A stretch of 64,000 bases of DNA, taken from positions 5,332,001 to 5,396,000 of the forward strand of contig NZ_CP114205.1 in assembly GCF_027497495.1 (NCBI RefSeq), written 5' to 3'. Shown here one piece after another: positions 40,484 to 48,851 of the stretch. The notes beneath the pieces are model-generated. The model had not been told where the DNA came from and did no database searches. It was given only the letters and a program-made list of their open reading frames with translations. The position numbers were made by a program, and so were the translations under genes. This DNA is from Streptomyces tubercidicus (GTDB lineage: Bacteria; Actinomycetota; Actinomycetes; Streptomycetales; Streptomycetaceae). Positions within the stretch are counted from its first letter, which is position 1. The number at the start of each line of letters is the position of its first letter.

Positions 40484-40556
40484 CGCCCCCGGCAGGACTC
40501 GAACCTGCGGCCAAGTGCTTAGAAGGCACCTGCTCTATCCACTGAGCTACGGGGGC
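40484..40556 (-). tRNA. tRNA-Arg, anticodon TCT
   Basis: A 73-nt cloverleaf on the minus strand: acceptor GCCCCCG/CGGGGGC, D-stem GCTC/GAGC, anticodon stem GGTGC/GCACT (one G-U) with loop CTTCTAA, five-base variable loop, and T-arm GCAGG-TTCGAGT-CCTGC. CCA is not encoded. It decodes AGA, a very rare codon here. An integrase fragment sits just downstream of its 3' end, which would be the expected attachment site. Confidence 0.95.
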
Positions 40557-40858
40557 CGGGTGTGGACGTGGATCACGGACCGCGGACAAGGATAGAGGTC
40601 CGGGTGCCTCGTCCCGGTTGCTTCACCTCCGTGGCACGTTGTGGAGGTTCCGTGAAGCGGTCCCGATAATCGCAGGCGGGTACGAATCCTGCATCGCTTT
40701 TGGCCTCTCGTGCGGTGGGTGTTGTGCACTCGTTATGCCTCCGCCTCACGTGGCGCGGACGTCTCGCGCGCCACTTATGCCGTTCTATGTGGGTTCTTAC
40801 GGCGCGCACAAGGGGTTATACGCTTCAAAAACCCATCGAAATTGGGCATTCTGCACCT

Positions 40859-42958
40859 GTGGCGACCTTGGACGTACGACCCCGGCTGATCGACGCACTG
40901 TCCGTTCTGCGCGACCGCGTCGACGCCGCACGCTTTCCACTGCCACTCCGGGGCGCTGCCCGCGCCCGGCGTAACAGGGCCGAGCTGCTCGCTCAGCTCG
41001 ATGACTATGTGATTCCCCGTCTGCGCTCTCCTCAGGCCCCGCTGCTCGCGGTGATCGGTGGATCGACCGGTGCGGGCAAGTCCACGCTGGTCAATTCGCT
41101 GGTGGGGCGGCGGGTCTCGGAGGCCGGGGTGCTGCGGCCGACGACGCGTACGCCGGTGCTGGTCTGTCATCCCGACGATCTTCATTGGTTCGCCGGGCCC
41201 CGGGTCCTGCCGCAGCTCGCCCGGGTGTGGGTCCCTGAGCAGGATGACGGGGGCGAGGGTGAGTATGCGGCGGGTGGTGGGCGTGGCGCGGGCGGTGGGC
41301 CGGGCGCCCGTATGGGGCAGGGAGTCTCTGCGGGCGCTGCGCCTCACGGGGGACTTCGGGAGCCCCATGGGGGGCCCGGATCGGGGGCGTGTCAGGAGGG
41401 GGCCGGCGGCGCCGCGCACCTGGCGGCTGGTGTTCGTGGGGTGGGAGGGGAGCGCAGGGCATCTGAGGTGTACAGGGAGGAAGTGGCGGCAGGGGATGGG
41501 GAGGGGTATGGGTTTGAGTTTGGGGACGGGGCCGCGGAAGGCGTTGTGGGTGCGGCTGGTGGGGGCTATGAGGCGTATGGCGGGGTGGGTGGCGGAAGTG
41601 GTGGCGTAGGGCTTGGGAGAGAAGGGAGCGGGGCCGAGGCGGGGATGCTGACGGTGCGGATCGAGACGGATCCGGCGTTGCCCAGTGGGCTGGCGTTGCT
41701 GGACGCACCGGATATCGATTCGCTGGTCGCGCGGAACCGGGAGCTGGCCGCCGAGCTGATCTGCGCGGCGGATGTCTGGGTGCTGGTCACCACGGCCGCC
41801 CGGTACGCGGATGCGGTGCCCTGGCATCTGCTGCGTACGGCCAAGGAATACGACGTCACGCTGGTGACCGTGCTGGACCGGGTGCCGCATCAGATCGCCA
41901 CCGACATCTCCGGGCGCTACGCCGAACTGCTCCAGCGGGCCGGTCTCGGCCATGTCCCGCGGTTCACGATTCCCGAGCTGCCCGAGTCGGCCGGTGGGGG
42001 GAGCGGGCTGCTGCCCGCCACGGCCGTCGCGGCGCTGCGGGGCTGGCTGGAGCGGCACGCCCAGGACCCCGTCGCCCGCGCCGCCGCGGCGGAGCGTACG
42101 GCTGCCGGGGTGATCGCCTCGCTGCGCAGCCGGCTGCCCGCGCTGGCCGGGGCCGCCGCCGCCCAGCACGCCGCGGCGCTGCGGCTGGCCGGCCGGGTCG
42201 AGGAGGCGTACGAGCAGGCCGCGGAGCGGGTACGGCAGGAGGTAGCGGCCGGTGAGGTGTTGTCCGGGGACGCCCGCGCCCACTGGCGTGACCACGGGCT
42301 CGACGGCCGGTCGGACGAGCTGCTCGACGCGCTGACCGACGGGCTCACCTCGCTGCTGACCTGCGCCGTGGACGAGGCCGACGAGCGGGCCGCGGACGCC
42401 TGGCGGCGGGATCCCGCGGCGGCCGAGGTCTCGCTGACGGCCGCCGCGGGTGCCTCGGGGGCGGGCGGGCGGCTCGGTGTGATCATCCGGCGCTGGCGGC
42501 GCTGCCTGGAGGAGCTGGCCGAGGAGGAGACCCGTGAGGCGCGCGCCGGACAGGCCGGGGAGCGCGCGGGGTCGGTGGAGCCGGAGGAGTCGGCGGCGCT
42601 GCTGGCCGCCGCTCTGCTCGGCGGCCGTCGCGCCCGTACGGCGGGCGAGAACCTCGCCGACCTCCTGGGGGCACAGACCGCGCTGCGGCTCTGCGAGCGC
42701 GGCGGACGGCTCCTGGCCACCTATCTGGAGCGTGCGCTGGACGGTGAGCGCGAGCGGCGGCTGGCACCGCTGGACCAGCTGACCGTGCCACTGGACCAAC
42801 AGGCGGAGCTGATCGCCGCGCTGTCCGTAATGCAGCGGGAAAAGCAGTGGGAAATGCAGTGGGAGACGAAGCGGGAGGTGGAGAAGGAAGCGCGGCGGGA
42901 GCAGCGGCAAGTGGAGGAGCGGGCCAGGGCGATGGAGAAGGAGGAGGTGTCGGGGTGA
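40859..42958 (+). CDS. Dynamin/YfjP-type GTPase A
   Basis: 699-aa GTPase. P-loop GGSTGAGKSTLVNS (~67-80) is followed by the switch RPTTRTPV, then an insertion of roughly 130 residues almost wholly Gly/Glu/Ala (~127-261), then G3 LLDAPDIDS (~279) and a G4-like VTVLDRV. The remainder is helical with a Glu/Arg/Lys-rich coiled C-terminus, no clear membrane span. The GTG at 40859 begins the conserved VATLDVRP segment; the ribosome binding site is weak. Its TGA overlaps the GTG of the next GTPase gene. Adjacent GTPase pairs of this kind in Streptomyces include the sporulation-septum dynamins DynA/DynB; whether this pair is orthologous is not established. Confidence 0.82.
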   Translation: MATLDVRPRLIDALSVLRDRVDAARFPLPLRGAARARRNRAELLAQLDDYVIPRLRSPQAPLLAVIGGSTGAGKSTLVNSLVGRRVSEAGVLRPTTRTPVLVCHPDDLHWFAGPRVLPQLARVWVPEQDDGGEGEYAAGGGRGAGGGPGARMGQGVSAGAAPHGGLREPHGGPGSGACQEGAGGAAHLAAGVRGVGGERRASEVYREEVAAGDGEGYGFEFGDGAAEGVVGAAGGGYEAYGGVGGGSGGVGLGREGSGAEAGMLTVRIETDPALPSGLALLDAPDIDSLVARNRELAAELICAADVWVLVTTAARYADAVPWHLLRTAKEYDVTLVTVLDRVPHQIATDISGRYAELLQRAGLGHVPRFTIPELPESAGGGSGLLPATAVAALRGWLERHAQDPVARAAAAERTAAGVIASLRSRLPALAGAAAAQHAAALRLAGRVEEAYEQAAERVRQEVAAGEVLSGDARAHWRDHGLDGRSDELLDALTDGLTSLLTCAVDEADERAADAWRRDPAAAEVSLTAAAGASGAGGRLGVIIRRWRRCLEELAEEETREARAGQAGERAGSVEPEESAALLAAALLGGRRARTAGENLADLLGAQTALRLCERGGRLLATYLERALDGERERRLAPLDQLTVPLDQQAELIAALSVMQREKQWEMQWETKREVEKEARREQRQVEERARAMEKEEVSG

Positions 42959-45723
42959 GCGATTCCGAGGTGGCTGGTTCCGGGGAGGGCGCGGGGGACA
43001 ACGGGCGGGGAATGGGGGAGACGGAGGGGAATACCGGCGAAGTGGTGGGGGAGAGGGTGCGTGGGGTGCCGGTGGTGCGCGGGGTGCCGGTGGTGTCCGC
43101 CGTGCTCACGGTGCCCGTGGTGCCGGGTGAGGGGGTGGCGTCGGGGGGCGGTGAGGCGGTGGCGGCCCCGGTGGCGCCCCGGGTGGAAGGGGAGCCTGGG
43201 GTGGGTGGAGAGGCTGTGGTGTCCGTGGTGCCTGGGGCTTGCGGGGAGTCGGTGGGGGCTGCGGAGTCTCGGGAGGCTGCGGCTGTTGAGGGGGCTGAAC
43301 GGGCTGAGGAGACGGTGGTGTCGGAGGGGGAGCAGGGTGCTGGACCGGCCTCGGGGGCAGGTGCGCCGGGAGCGCAGGTGGGTGGGGCGTGGGATGACGG
43401 ACTGATTGCGCGACGGGCGCGGGGTGCGGGGGTGCCCAGGCCGGGGGCGCGGGTGGAGCCGCCTGTGGGGGCGGGGGTTGCGGCTGGGGTTGCCGCGTCG
43501 GTCGGGGCCGAGGGGGCCCGTGCCGCGGACGCCCGTAACGCGGAAGCTCATGGCGGGGGATCCCGTAGGGAGCGGCGGCGTATCGAGGGACCACGTGGTG
43601 CGTACCGTGCCGACGCGCGCATGGAGGCGATGGTGCAGCCGCGGTCGCCGGCCGAAGTGGAGAGCGGCGGTGGAGGCGCGTACCGGTGGGTCGCGGACGG
43701 GGGGCGTCGGGCCGCCGGCGGCGGGCTGCGGGGGCGGCTGGATGCCTTGCGGGAGTTGATCGCGCTGTCCCGGACCCGGCTGGACGGGCGGACGCTGGAG
43801 GGGGCGGGCCGGGTGCTGGAGACGGCGGACGAGCGGTACCGGCTGTCCGGCGAGCACACCGTCGTCGCCATCGCGGGGGCGACCGGCAGTGGTAAGTCGT
43901 CGCTGTTCAACGCGCTGGCCGGGGCGAATCGTTCGCAGGTCGGGCCGCGTCGGCCGACGACCGCGGAGCCGGTGGCCTGTGTCTGGCCGGGCAGTCGGCC
44001 GGGCGCGGACGGGCTGTTGTACCGGCTGGGTGTGCCCCCCCACCGTCGGCACGCCCCGGCCGACGGCAGCTCCGAGCTGCGCGGCCTCATCCTGATCGAT
44101 CTGCCCGACCACGACTCCTCGGCCACCGAGCACCGCGCTCAGGTGGACCGGATGCTGGAGCTGGTGGACGCGGTGATCTGGGTGGTGGACCCGGAGAAGT
44201 ACGCGGACGCGGTGCTGCACGAGCGGTATCTGCGGCCGTTGGCGGGCTACGCCGAGGTGATGTTCGTCGTCCTCAATCAGGTCGACCGGCTGCCCGGGGA
44301 CGCCGCCGACCAGGTGGTGGACGATCTGCGCCGGCTGCTCGACGAGGACGGGCTGGCGCTCGGCGAGCACGGGGAGCCCGGGGCGGCGGTGCTCGCGCTG
44401 TCCGCCGCGACCGGCCGGGGCGTGGGGGAACTGCGGGAGGCGCTAGGCCAGTTCGTCGCGGAACGGGGTGCGGCGGACCGGCGGCTGGCGGCGGATGTGG
44501 ATGCGGCGACCGAGCGGTTGCGGTCGGTGTACGTGGCGCAGAGCCGGGTCGGGCTGACCGAACGGGCCCGCGCGGAGTTCGACGACCGGTTGGCCGAGGC
44601 GGTCGGGGCGGTGGCCACCGGGCGCGCGGCGGAGCGCGACTGGCTGCGGTACGCGGAGCGCGCCTGCGGGTCTCCGTGGTCGCGGATGCGGATGCGGATG
44701 CGGATGCGGCGGTGGCCGGGGAGACGGTGGGGGGCCGGCGGCTTCGGGGCGGGGACGGCCGATGGGTGGGCGACAGGGGCGGGGGCGACGGGAGCCGGGG
44801 TGACGGGCGCGGGGGCTGCGCGGGGAGGCGGGCGTACGGGCGCTGGGCAGGCGGGCGCCGGGCCTGCGGGCGTCGGGCGGACCGGTGGTGTGGGGCGGAT
44901 GGGTGCGGCGCGGGGCCGTACCGGGCGCGCTGGAGGACGCCAGGACGTGCGGGCCGCCATGGGACAGGCATGCGCGGGGCACGGCGAGATGGGGCGGAGC
45001 GGGGCGGGGATGACCGGGGCGGGGCGGACGCGTTCCGGGCGGAACGGTGAGGGGCCGGAGGGACTGACCGCCTCCGGGCGAAGCGGCAGGGGACAGGGCC
45101 CGGTGGAGCGGCAGGGGGCGGCCGGGCATCCGGGAGCCGGCGGGGCGGCCGGGACCGCTGAGGTGGGCGCGTCGGCAGTCGACGGCCGGGCGGCGGCCCG
45201 GCCCGTGGTGGAGCAGGCCGTCCGCACGGTGGTAGCCGAGGCGGCGCACGGGTTGCCCGCGCCCTGGGCCCACGCGGTGCGGGAGGCGGCGGACCGCGGT
45301 GCCTACGGGCTGCCGGAGGCACTGGACAAGGTGGCGGCGGATGCCGAGGAGTCGCTACGGGGCGGACCGGCCGTGCGGCCACGGTGGTGGACGGTGGCGG
45401 CCTCGCTGCAGGGGATGTTGACCGTGCTCCAAGTCGTCGGTGTGCTGTGGCTGCTGGGCGCGATCACGGGCGTGGGCGATGCGACGGCCTGGATCTCCGG
45501 GCTGCTGCCCGCGGTCCTCGGGTCGGTGGGTGGACCGGCGCTGGCGTGGATGTGCCGGGTGGTGGCGCGCGGCCCGGCCCGGCGTTACGGGCAGGACGCC
45601 GAGCGGCGGTTGCGGAGTGCGGCGGCGGCGTGCGGGCGGGCGCGGGTGCTGGAGCCGGTCGCCGCGGAGCTGCTGCGCTATCGCGAGGTGCGGGAGCAGT
45701 ACGCGGTGGCGTCGGGCGCCTGA
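42955..45723 (+). CDS. Dynamin/YfjP-type GTPase B with membrane anchor
   Basis: 922-aa partner GTPase. Residues ~1-240 are low-complexity Gly/Val/Glu/Ala-rich; the G domain follows with P-loop GATGSGKSSLFNAL (~308), RRPTTAEPVACVW, G3 LIDLPDHDSS (~382) and G4 LNQVDRLP (~440). Next comes a stalk-like region, an Arg-Met repeat (RMRMRMRMR near 580) and ~150 residues of Gly/Arg/Thr/Ala repeats. Two membrane spans lie at ~806-865 (LTVLQVVGVLWLLGAITG and the LLPAVLGSVGGPALAW area), then a short cytosolic tail. Start fixed by GTGA overlap with gene A and GGAGG 7 nt upstream. Probable membrane-bound half of a GTPase pair. Confidence 0.82.
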   Translation: MSDSEVAGSGEGAGDNGRGMGETEGNTGEVVGERVRGVPVVRGVPVVSAVLTVPVVPGEGVASGGGEAVAAPVAPRVEGEPGVGGEAVVSVVPGACGESVGAAESREAAAVEGAERAEETVVSEGEQGAGPASGAGAPGAQVGGAWDDGLIARRARGAGVPRPGARVEPPVGAGVAAGVAASVGAEGARAADARNAEAHGGGSRRERRRIEGPRGAYRADARMEAMVQPRSPAEVESGGGGAYRWVADGGRRAAGGGLRGRLDALRELIALSRTRLDGRTLEGAGRVLETADERYRLSGEHTVVAIAGATGSGKSSLFNALAGANRSQVGPRRPTTAEPVACVWPGSRPGADGLLYRLGVPPHRRHAPADGSSELRGLILIDLPDHDSSATEHRAQVDRMLELVDAVIWVVDPEKYADAVLHERYLRPLAGYAEVMFVVLNQVDRLPGDAADQVVDDLRRLLDEDGLALGEHGEPGAAVLALSAATGRGVGELREALGQFVAERGAADRRLAADVDAATERLRSVYVAQSRVGLTERARAEFDDRLAEAVGAVATGRAAERDWLRYAERACGSPWSRMRMRMRMRRWPGRRWGAGGFGAGTADGWATGAGATGAGVTGAGAARGGGRTGAGQAGAGPAGVGRTGGVGRMGAARGRTGRAGGRQDVRAAMGQACAGHGEMGRSGAGMTGAGRTRSGRNGEGPEGLTASGRSGRGQGPVERQGAAGHPGAGGAAGTAEVGASAVDGRAAARPVVEQAVRTVVAEAAHGLPAPWAHAVREAADRGAYGLPEALDKVAADAEESLRGGPAVRPRWWTVAASLQGMLTVLQVVGVLWLLGAITGVGDATAWISGLLPAVLGSVGGPALAWMCRVVARGPARRYGQDAERRLRSAAAACGRARVLEPVAAELLRYREVREQYAVASGA

Positions 45724-45922
45724 CGGCCGTGACGGCCTGAAAATCCTGCCGCTTCCCCCTTCCGGGTGGCCGACTTGTCCACAGTCGGCCACCCGTCCAC
45801 ATGCCGCCGCGGGACTTTCCGGATCCGTGCAGCATGAGGTCAACGCAGCGCGAGCGGGACGTGACGAGAGCAAGCGGCACGTGGCGAGGGCGAGCGCGCA
45901 GGACATGGGGGAGGCGTGACAG

Positions 45923-46795
45923 ATGAACGACACGATGGTGACGCTGGTGGGCAATGCCGCGACGGCGGTGGAGCACCGGCAGACAGCAGCGGGTGTGACG
46001 GTGGCGAGGTTCCGGCTGGCGGCGAGATCCCGCCGGTGGGACAAGGCGCTGGAGCGCTGGACCGACGGGGAGACCAGCTTCTATACGGTCCGTTCGTGGC
46101 GCGGACTCGCCGACAATGTGGCGGCGTCGGTGGCGGTGGGCGAACCCCTCATCGTCCAGGGACGGTTGCGGCTGCGGGAGGGGGAGCAGCCGCCCGAGAA
46201 GGGCGGGCAGCGCTGGTTCTCGGCGGAGGTCGACGCCGTGGCGATCGGCCACGATCTCACGCGGGGCACCGCCGCATTCCGAAGGGTCCTCCGCCCGCCG
46301 CGCACGGCAGCGGACAGCCCACCGGCCACGGCCCAGCAACCCTCCACGACACCGCAATCGGCCCCGGCGCAGGACGCGGCTTCACCACCGCAGCCGAATC
46401 GATCGCAATCGCCACCATCCCCGTCCCCATCCCCTTCCCCACCCCCGCAACGATCGCAATCACCGAGCCCCACTCCACCGGCCCAACAGGATTTATGGGA
46501 AAGCCAGTTGCCGGAAGGGAGCGGCAGTCGGACGCCCGACAGGGCGCCCGCGGCAGCCAACTCGCCAAAGGGCGGGAAGTCGCGGACGGCCGTCGACGAG
46601 CGGTCGGCGTCCAGACCCCGGACAGGCGCCGGAGCGCGGGCAGTTGCCCAGGATCGGAAGGCCGCCGAGGTCGCCTCCACGACTGCCAAAACGCCTACGA
46701 CCAGCGGGATTACGGCTGGTGCCGGGGCTTCGGAGGGCTCCGCCGCGCCGGCCTCCTCCGTGACCCATTCGCCCGAGAAGGCCGCTGTGCCCTGA
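45923..46795 (+). CDS. ssbB: Single-stranded-DNA-binding protein, SsbB-like
   Basis: 290-aa protein. Residues 1-125 form an OB fold: MNDTMVTLVGNAAT, VARFRLAARSRRWD, FYTVRSWRGLADNVAASV, GEPLIVQGRLRLRE and the ending VDAVAIGHDLTRGTAAFRR, which strongly recalls Streptomyces SsbB, the paralogue linked to chromosome segregation in sporulation. The C-terminal ~160 residues are Pro/Gln/Ser/Ala-rich and end without the acidic DxPF tip of SsbA, as expected for SsbB, but the tail is longer than usual. ATG at 45923 has GGGGAGG at 9 nt. It follows the GTPase pair by 200 bp. Confidence 0.85.
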   Translation: MNDTMVTLVGNAATAVEHRQTAAGVTVARFRLAARSRRWDKALERWTDGETSFYTVRSWRGLADNVAASVAVGEPLIVQGRLRLREGEQPPEKGGQRWFSAEVDAVAIGHDLTRGTAAFRRVLRPPRTAADSPPATAQQPSTTPQSAPAQDAASPPQPNRSQSPPSPSPSPSPPPQRSQSPSPTPPAQQDLWESQLPEGSGSRTPDRAPAAANSPKGGKSRTAVDERSASRPRTGAGARAVAQDRKAAEVASTTAKTPTTSGITAGAGASEGSAAPASSVTHSPEKAAVP

Positions 46796-47021
46796 AAAGG
46801 TATGGCGATTTGTCGATAATGCCAAGTCGAGGTGCTCGTGGTCGGTAACGATTGCGATTCGGATCGCTTATGGAATGCCATTACCGGGGGCCCTGGTGCA
46901 CCTGCTCCTTAAGATCCGACAAGTACTCACGGGGGCTGACGTGTTCGGCTGTTGAGTTCTTTGGGATCTTTCCGGCGAGGCAACCTCTCCCACTCGACCG
47001 CCTCGCCCAGAGGGGAATTTC

Positions 47022-48422
47022 ATGCTTTCGATAAAGAGGCGGGGCGCAGCCCGCCTTGCCGCTGCGGTCATGGCCTCCGGCCTGGTCGCGGCGGGTGCGA
47101 TAGCCACCGCGGGCCCTGCCGCGGCGGACGAGGCGACTCCCGCTCACGGGGGTGCCACCGCCACGCTCGGCGGTCTGAAGACCTTCGACCAGGCGGTCGT
47201 GCACAACGACGGAGGCGACCAGCGCGTAGGCGCCGGCCTCTTCGAGATGGCGGTCGACAACGGCGGCACGCTCCAGACGTACTGCATCGACATCCACAAC
47301 CCGACGCAGCAGCAGGCGAAGTACCAGGAAGTGCCCTGGAGCGCCTCGTCGCTGCACAACAACGGGGACGCGGGCAAGATCCGCTGGATTCTGCAGAACT
47401 CCTACCCGCAGGTGAACGACCTGGCCGCGCTCGCCGCCAAGGCCGGTGCCGGGAACCTCACCGAGAAGACCGCCGCGGCCGGCACCCAGGTCGCGATCTG
47501 GCGCTTCTCCGACCACGCCAAGGTGGACGCGCTCGACCCGGCGGCCGAGAAGCTCGCCGACTACCTGGAGAAGAGCGCGCAGAACGTTGCCGAGCCCAAG
47601 GCCTCGCTGACGCTCGACCCGCCGGCCGTCTCCGGCAAGTCCGGCAGCAAGCTCGGCCCGGTCACCGTGCACACCAACGCCGACAGCGTCACGATCTCCC
47701 CGGCCGCCGGTGTGCCCGCCGGTGCCAAGGTCGTCGGCAAGGACGGCAAGCCGGTCACCAGCGCGACCGACGGCACCCAGCTGTTCTTCGACGTGCCCGC
47801 GGGTGCCGCTGACGGCAGCAGCTCGCTGACCGCGCAGGCCGCCACCAAGGTCCCGGTCGGCCGTGCCTTCACCGGCATCGGTGAGCACGCCAAGAGCCAG
47901 ACCCAGATCCTGGCCGGCTCCAGCGAGTCGACGGTCTCCGCGGCCGCCTCGTTCTCCTGGAAGAAGCAGGGCGCCATCCCGGCGATCACCGCCGAGAAGA
48001 ACTGCGCCAAGGGTGGTGTGGACGTCACCGCGAACAACAAGGGCGATGAGGCGTTCCGCTTCCAGCTCGCCGGCAAGGACTACGAGATCGCCCCGGGCAA
48101 GTCGCAGACCGTGACCGTGCCGGTGGCCGAGGACCAGCCGTACGACATCACGATCAAGGGTGAGGGCGGCTTCAAGAAGTCGTTCTCCGGGGTCCTGGAC
48201 TGCAAGACCGCCGGCAGTGGCGGCGGCAAGCCCTCCAGCAAGCCCAGCCCGGCCTCGGTGGGCGGCAGCAGCACCGGTGGGGACAAGGGCGGCGACCTCG
48301 CCGAGACCGGCTCCAGCAACGCCACCCCGATGATCGCGGGCATCGCGGTCGTCCTCGTCGTGGTCGGCGGCGGCGCGGTGTTCTTCCTCCGTAAGAAGAA
48401 GACCGGCACCCCCGCCCAGTAA
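47022..48422 (+). CDS. Thioester (TQXA) domain surface protein with LAETG sorting signal
   Basis: 466-aa cell-wall protein. Signal peptide ~1-36 ends GPAAADE. The thioester domain follows with Cys88 in TYCIDI and Gln156 in GTQVAIW, the pair that forms an internal Cys-Gln thioester for covalent host or surface attachment. Residues ~190-400 are Ig-like/DUF-type repeats; a Gly/Ser/Lys/Pro linker precedes LAETG (426-430), a hydrophobic span and RKKK. LAxTG is the recognition motif of class E sortases in Streptomyces. RBS GAGGGGA at 5 nt. Monocistronic with its own promoter region (46796-47021). Confidence 0.92.
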   Translation: MLSIKRRGAARLAAAVMASGLVAAGAIATAGPAAADEATPAHGGATATLGGLKTFDQAVVHNDGGDQRVGAGLFEMAVDNGGTLQTYCIDIHNPTQQQAKYQEVPWSASSLHNNGDAGKIRWILQNSYPQVNDLAALAAKAGAGNLTEKTAAAGTQVAIWRFSDHAKVDALDPAAEKLADYLEKSAQNVAEPKASLTLDPPAVSGKSGSKLGPVTVHTNADSVTISPAAGVPAGAKVVGKDGKPVTSATDGTQLFFDVPAGAADGSSSLTAQAATKVPVGRAFTGIGEHAKSQTQILAGSSESTVSAAASFSWKKQGAIPAITAEKNCAKGGVDVTANNKGDEAFRFQLAGKDYEIAPGKSQTVTVPVAEDQPYDITIKGEGGFKKSFSGVLDCKTAGSGGGKPSSKPSPASVGGSSTGGDKGGDLAETGSSNATPMIAGIAVVLVVVGGGAVFFLRKKKTGTPAQ

Positions 48423-48429
48423 CACCCGG

Positions 48430-48452
48430 CGGCCGGTGCCCCGCACCGGCCG
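48430..48452 (+). terminator. Hairpin directly after the surface-protein gene
   Basis: CGGCCGGTG pairs with CACCGGCCG around CCCCG, starting 8 bp past the stop codon. Confidence 0.6.
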
Positions 48453-48516
48453 TACCCGGTGATCACTTGCCCTCGGTGACCCGAGGGTGAGTGGCCGGTC
48501 ACCGGCGAAGCACCCC

Positions 48517-48550
48517 ACGGCCCCGGAGCGCAGCCGCGCTCCGGGGCCGT
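48517..48550. terminator. Second, stronger hairpin
   Basis: ACGGCCCCGGAGCGC pairs perfectly with GCGCTCCGGGGCCGT around a 4-nt loop (15-bp stem). With the preceding hairpin it forms a double terminator between the surface-protein gene and ettA. The following 300 bp up to ettA contain no gene that I can support. Confidence 0.7.
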
Positions 48551-48851
48551 CGGCGTCCGCCCGGCCGTCGGCGTCCGTCCCGCCGTCGGCGCCTCCCGCT
48601 GCCGACGCCCCCTGCGGCACGCCCAAGGCCGAGGCCCCCGGAGGTGACCAACGCTGACAGACGGCGACCAAGCGGACACCAGGGCGGGGCAGGGCGGGGC
48701 TGAGCAGGGGCGCTCTGACCTACTCGTTTCCGCCTGAGTGCTGGCGTACGGCAAGATGGGGTGTATCTGCCCTCCCACGGTTGCCGCGCATGATGGCCCC
48801 GGGGCGGTGCCGCACAGACCCTGATCGATCCAATCTGCCGGACGGTTTCTC

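Noticed and set aside
40484..40510. Second attachment-site copy of the tRNA-Arg 3' end within the window
   Set aside because: No repeat of the tRNA 3' segment was seen by eye; the left end of the suspected element remains undefined.
40859..45723. Naming the GTPase pair dynA/dynB
   Set aside because: The arrangement is similar, but orthology to the sporulation dynamins cannot be shown from this window.
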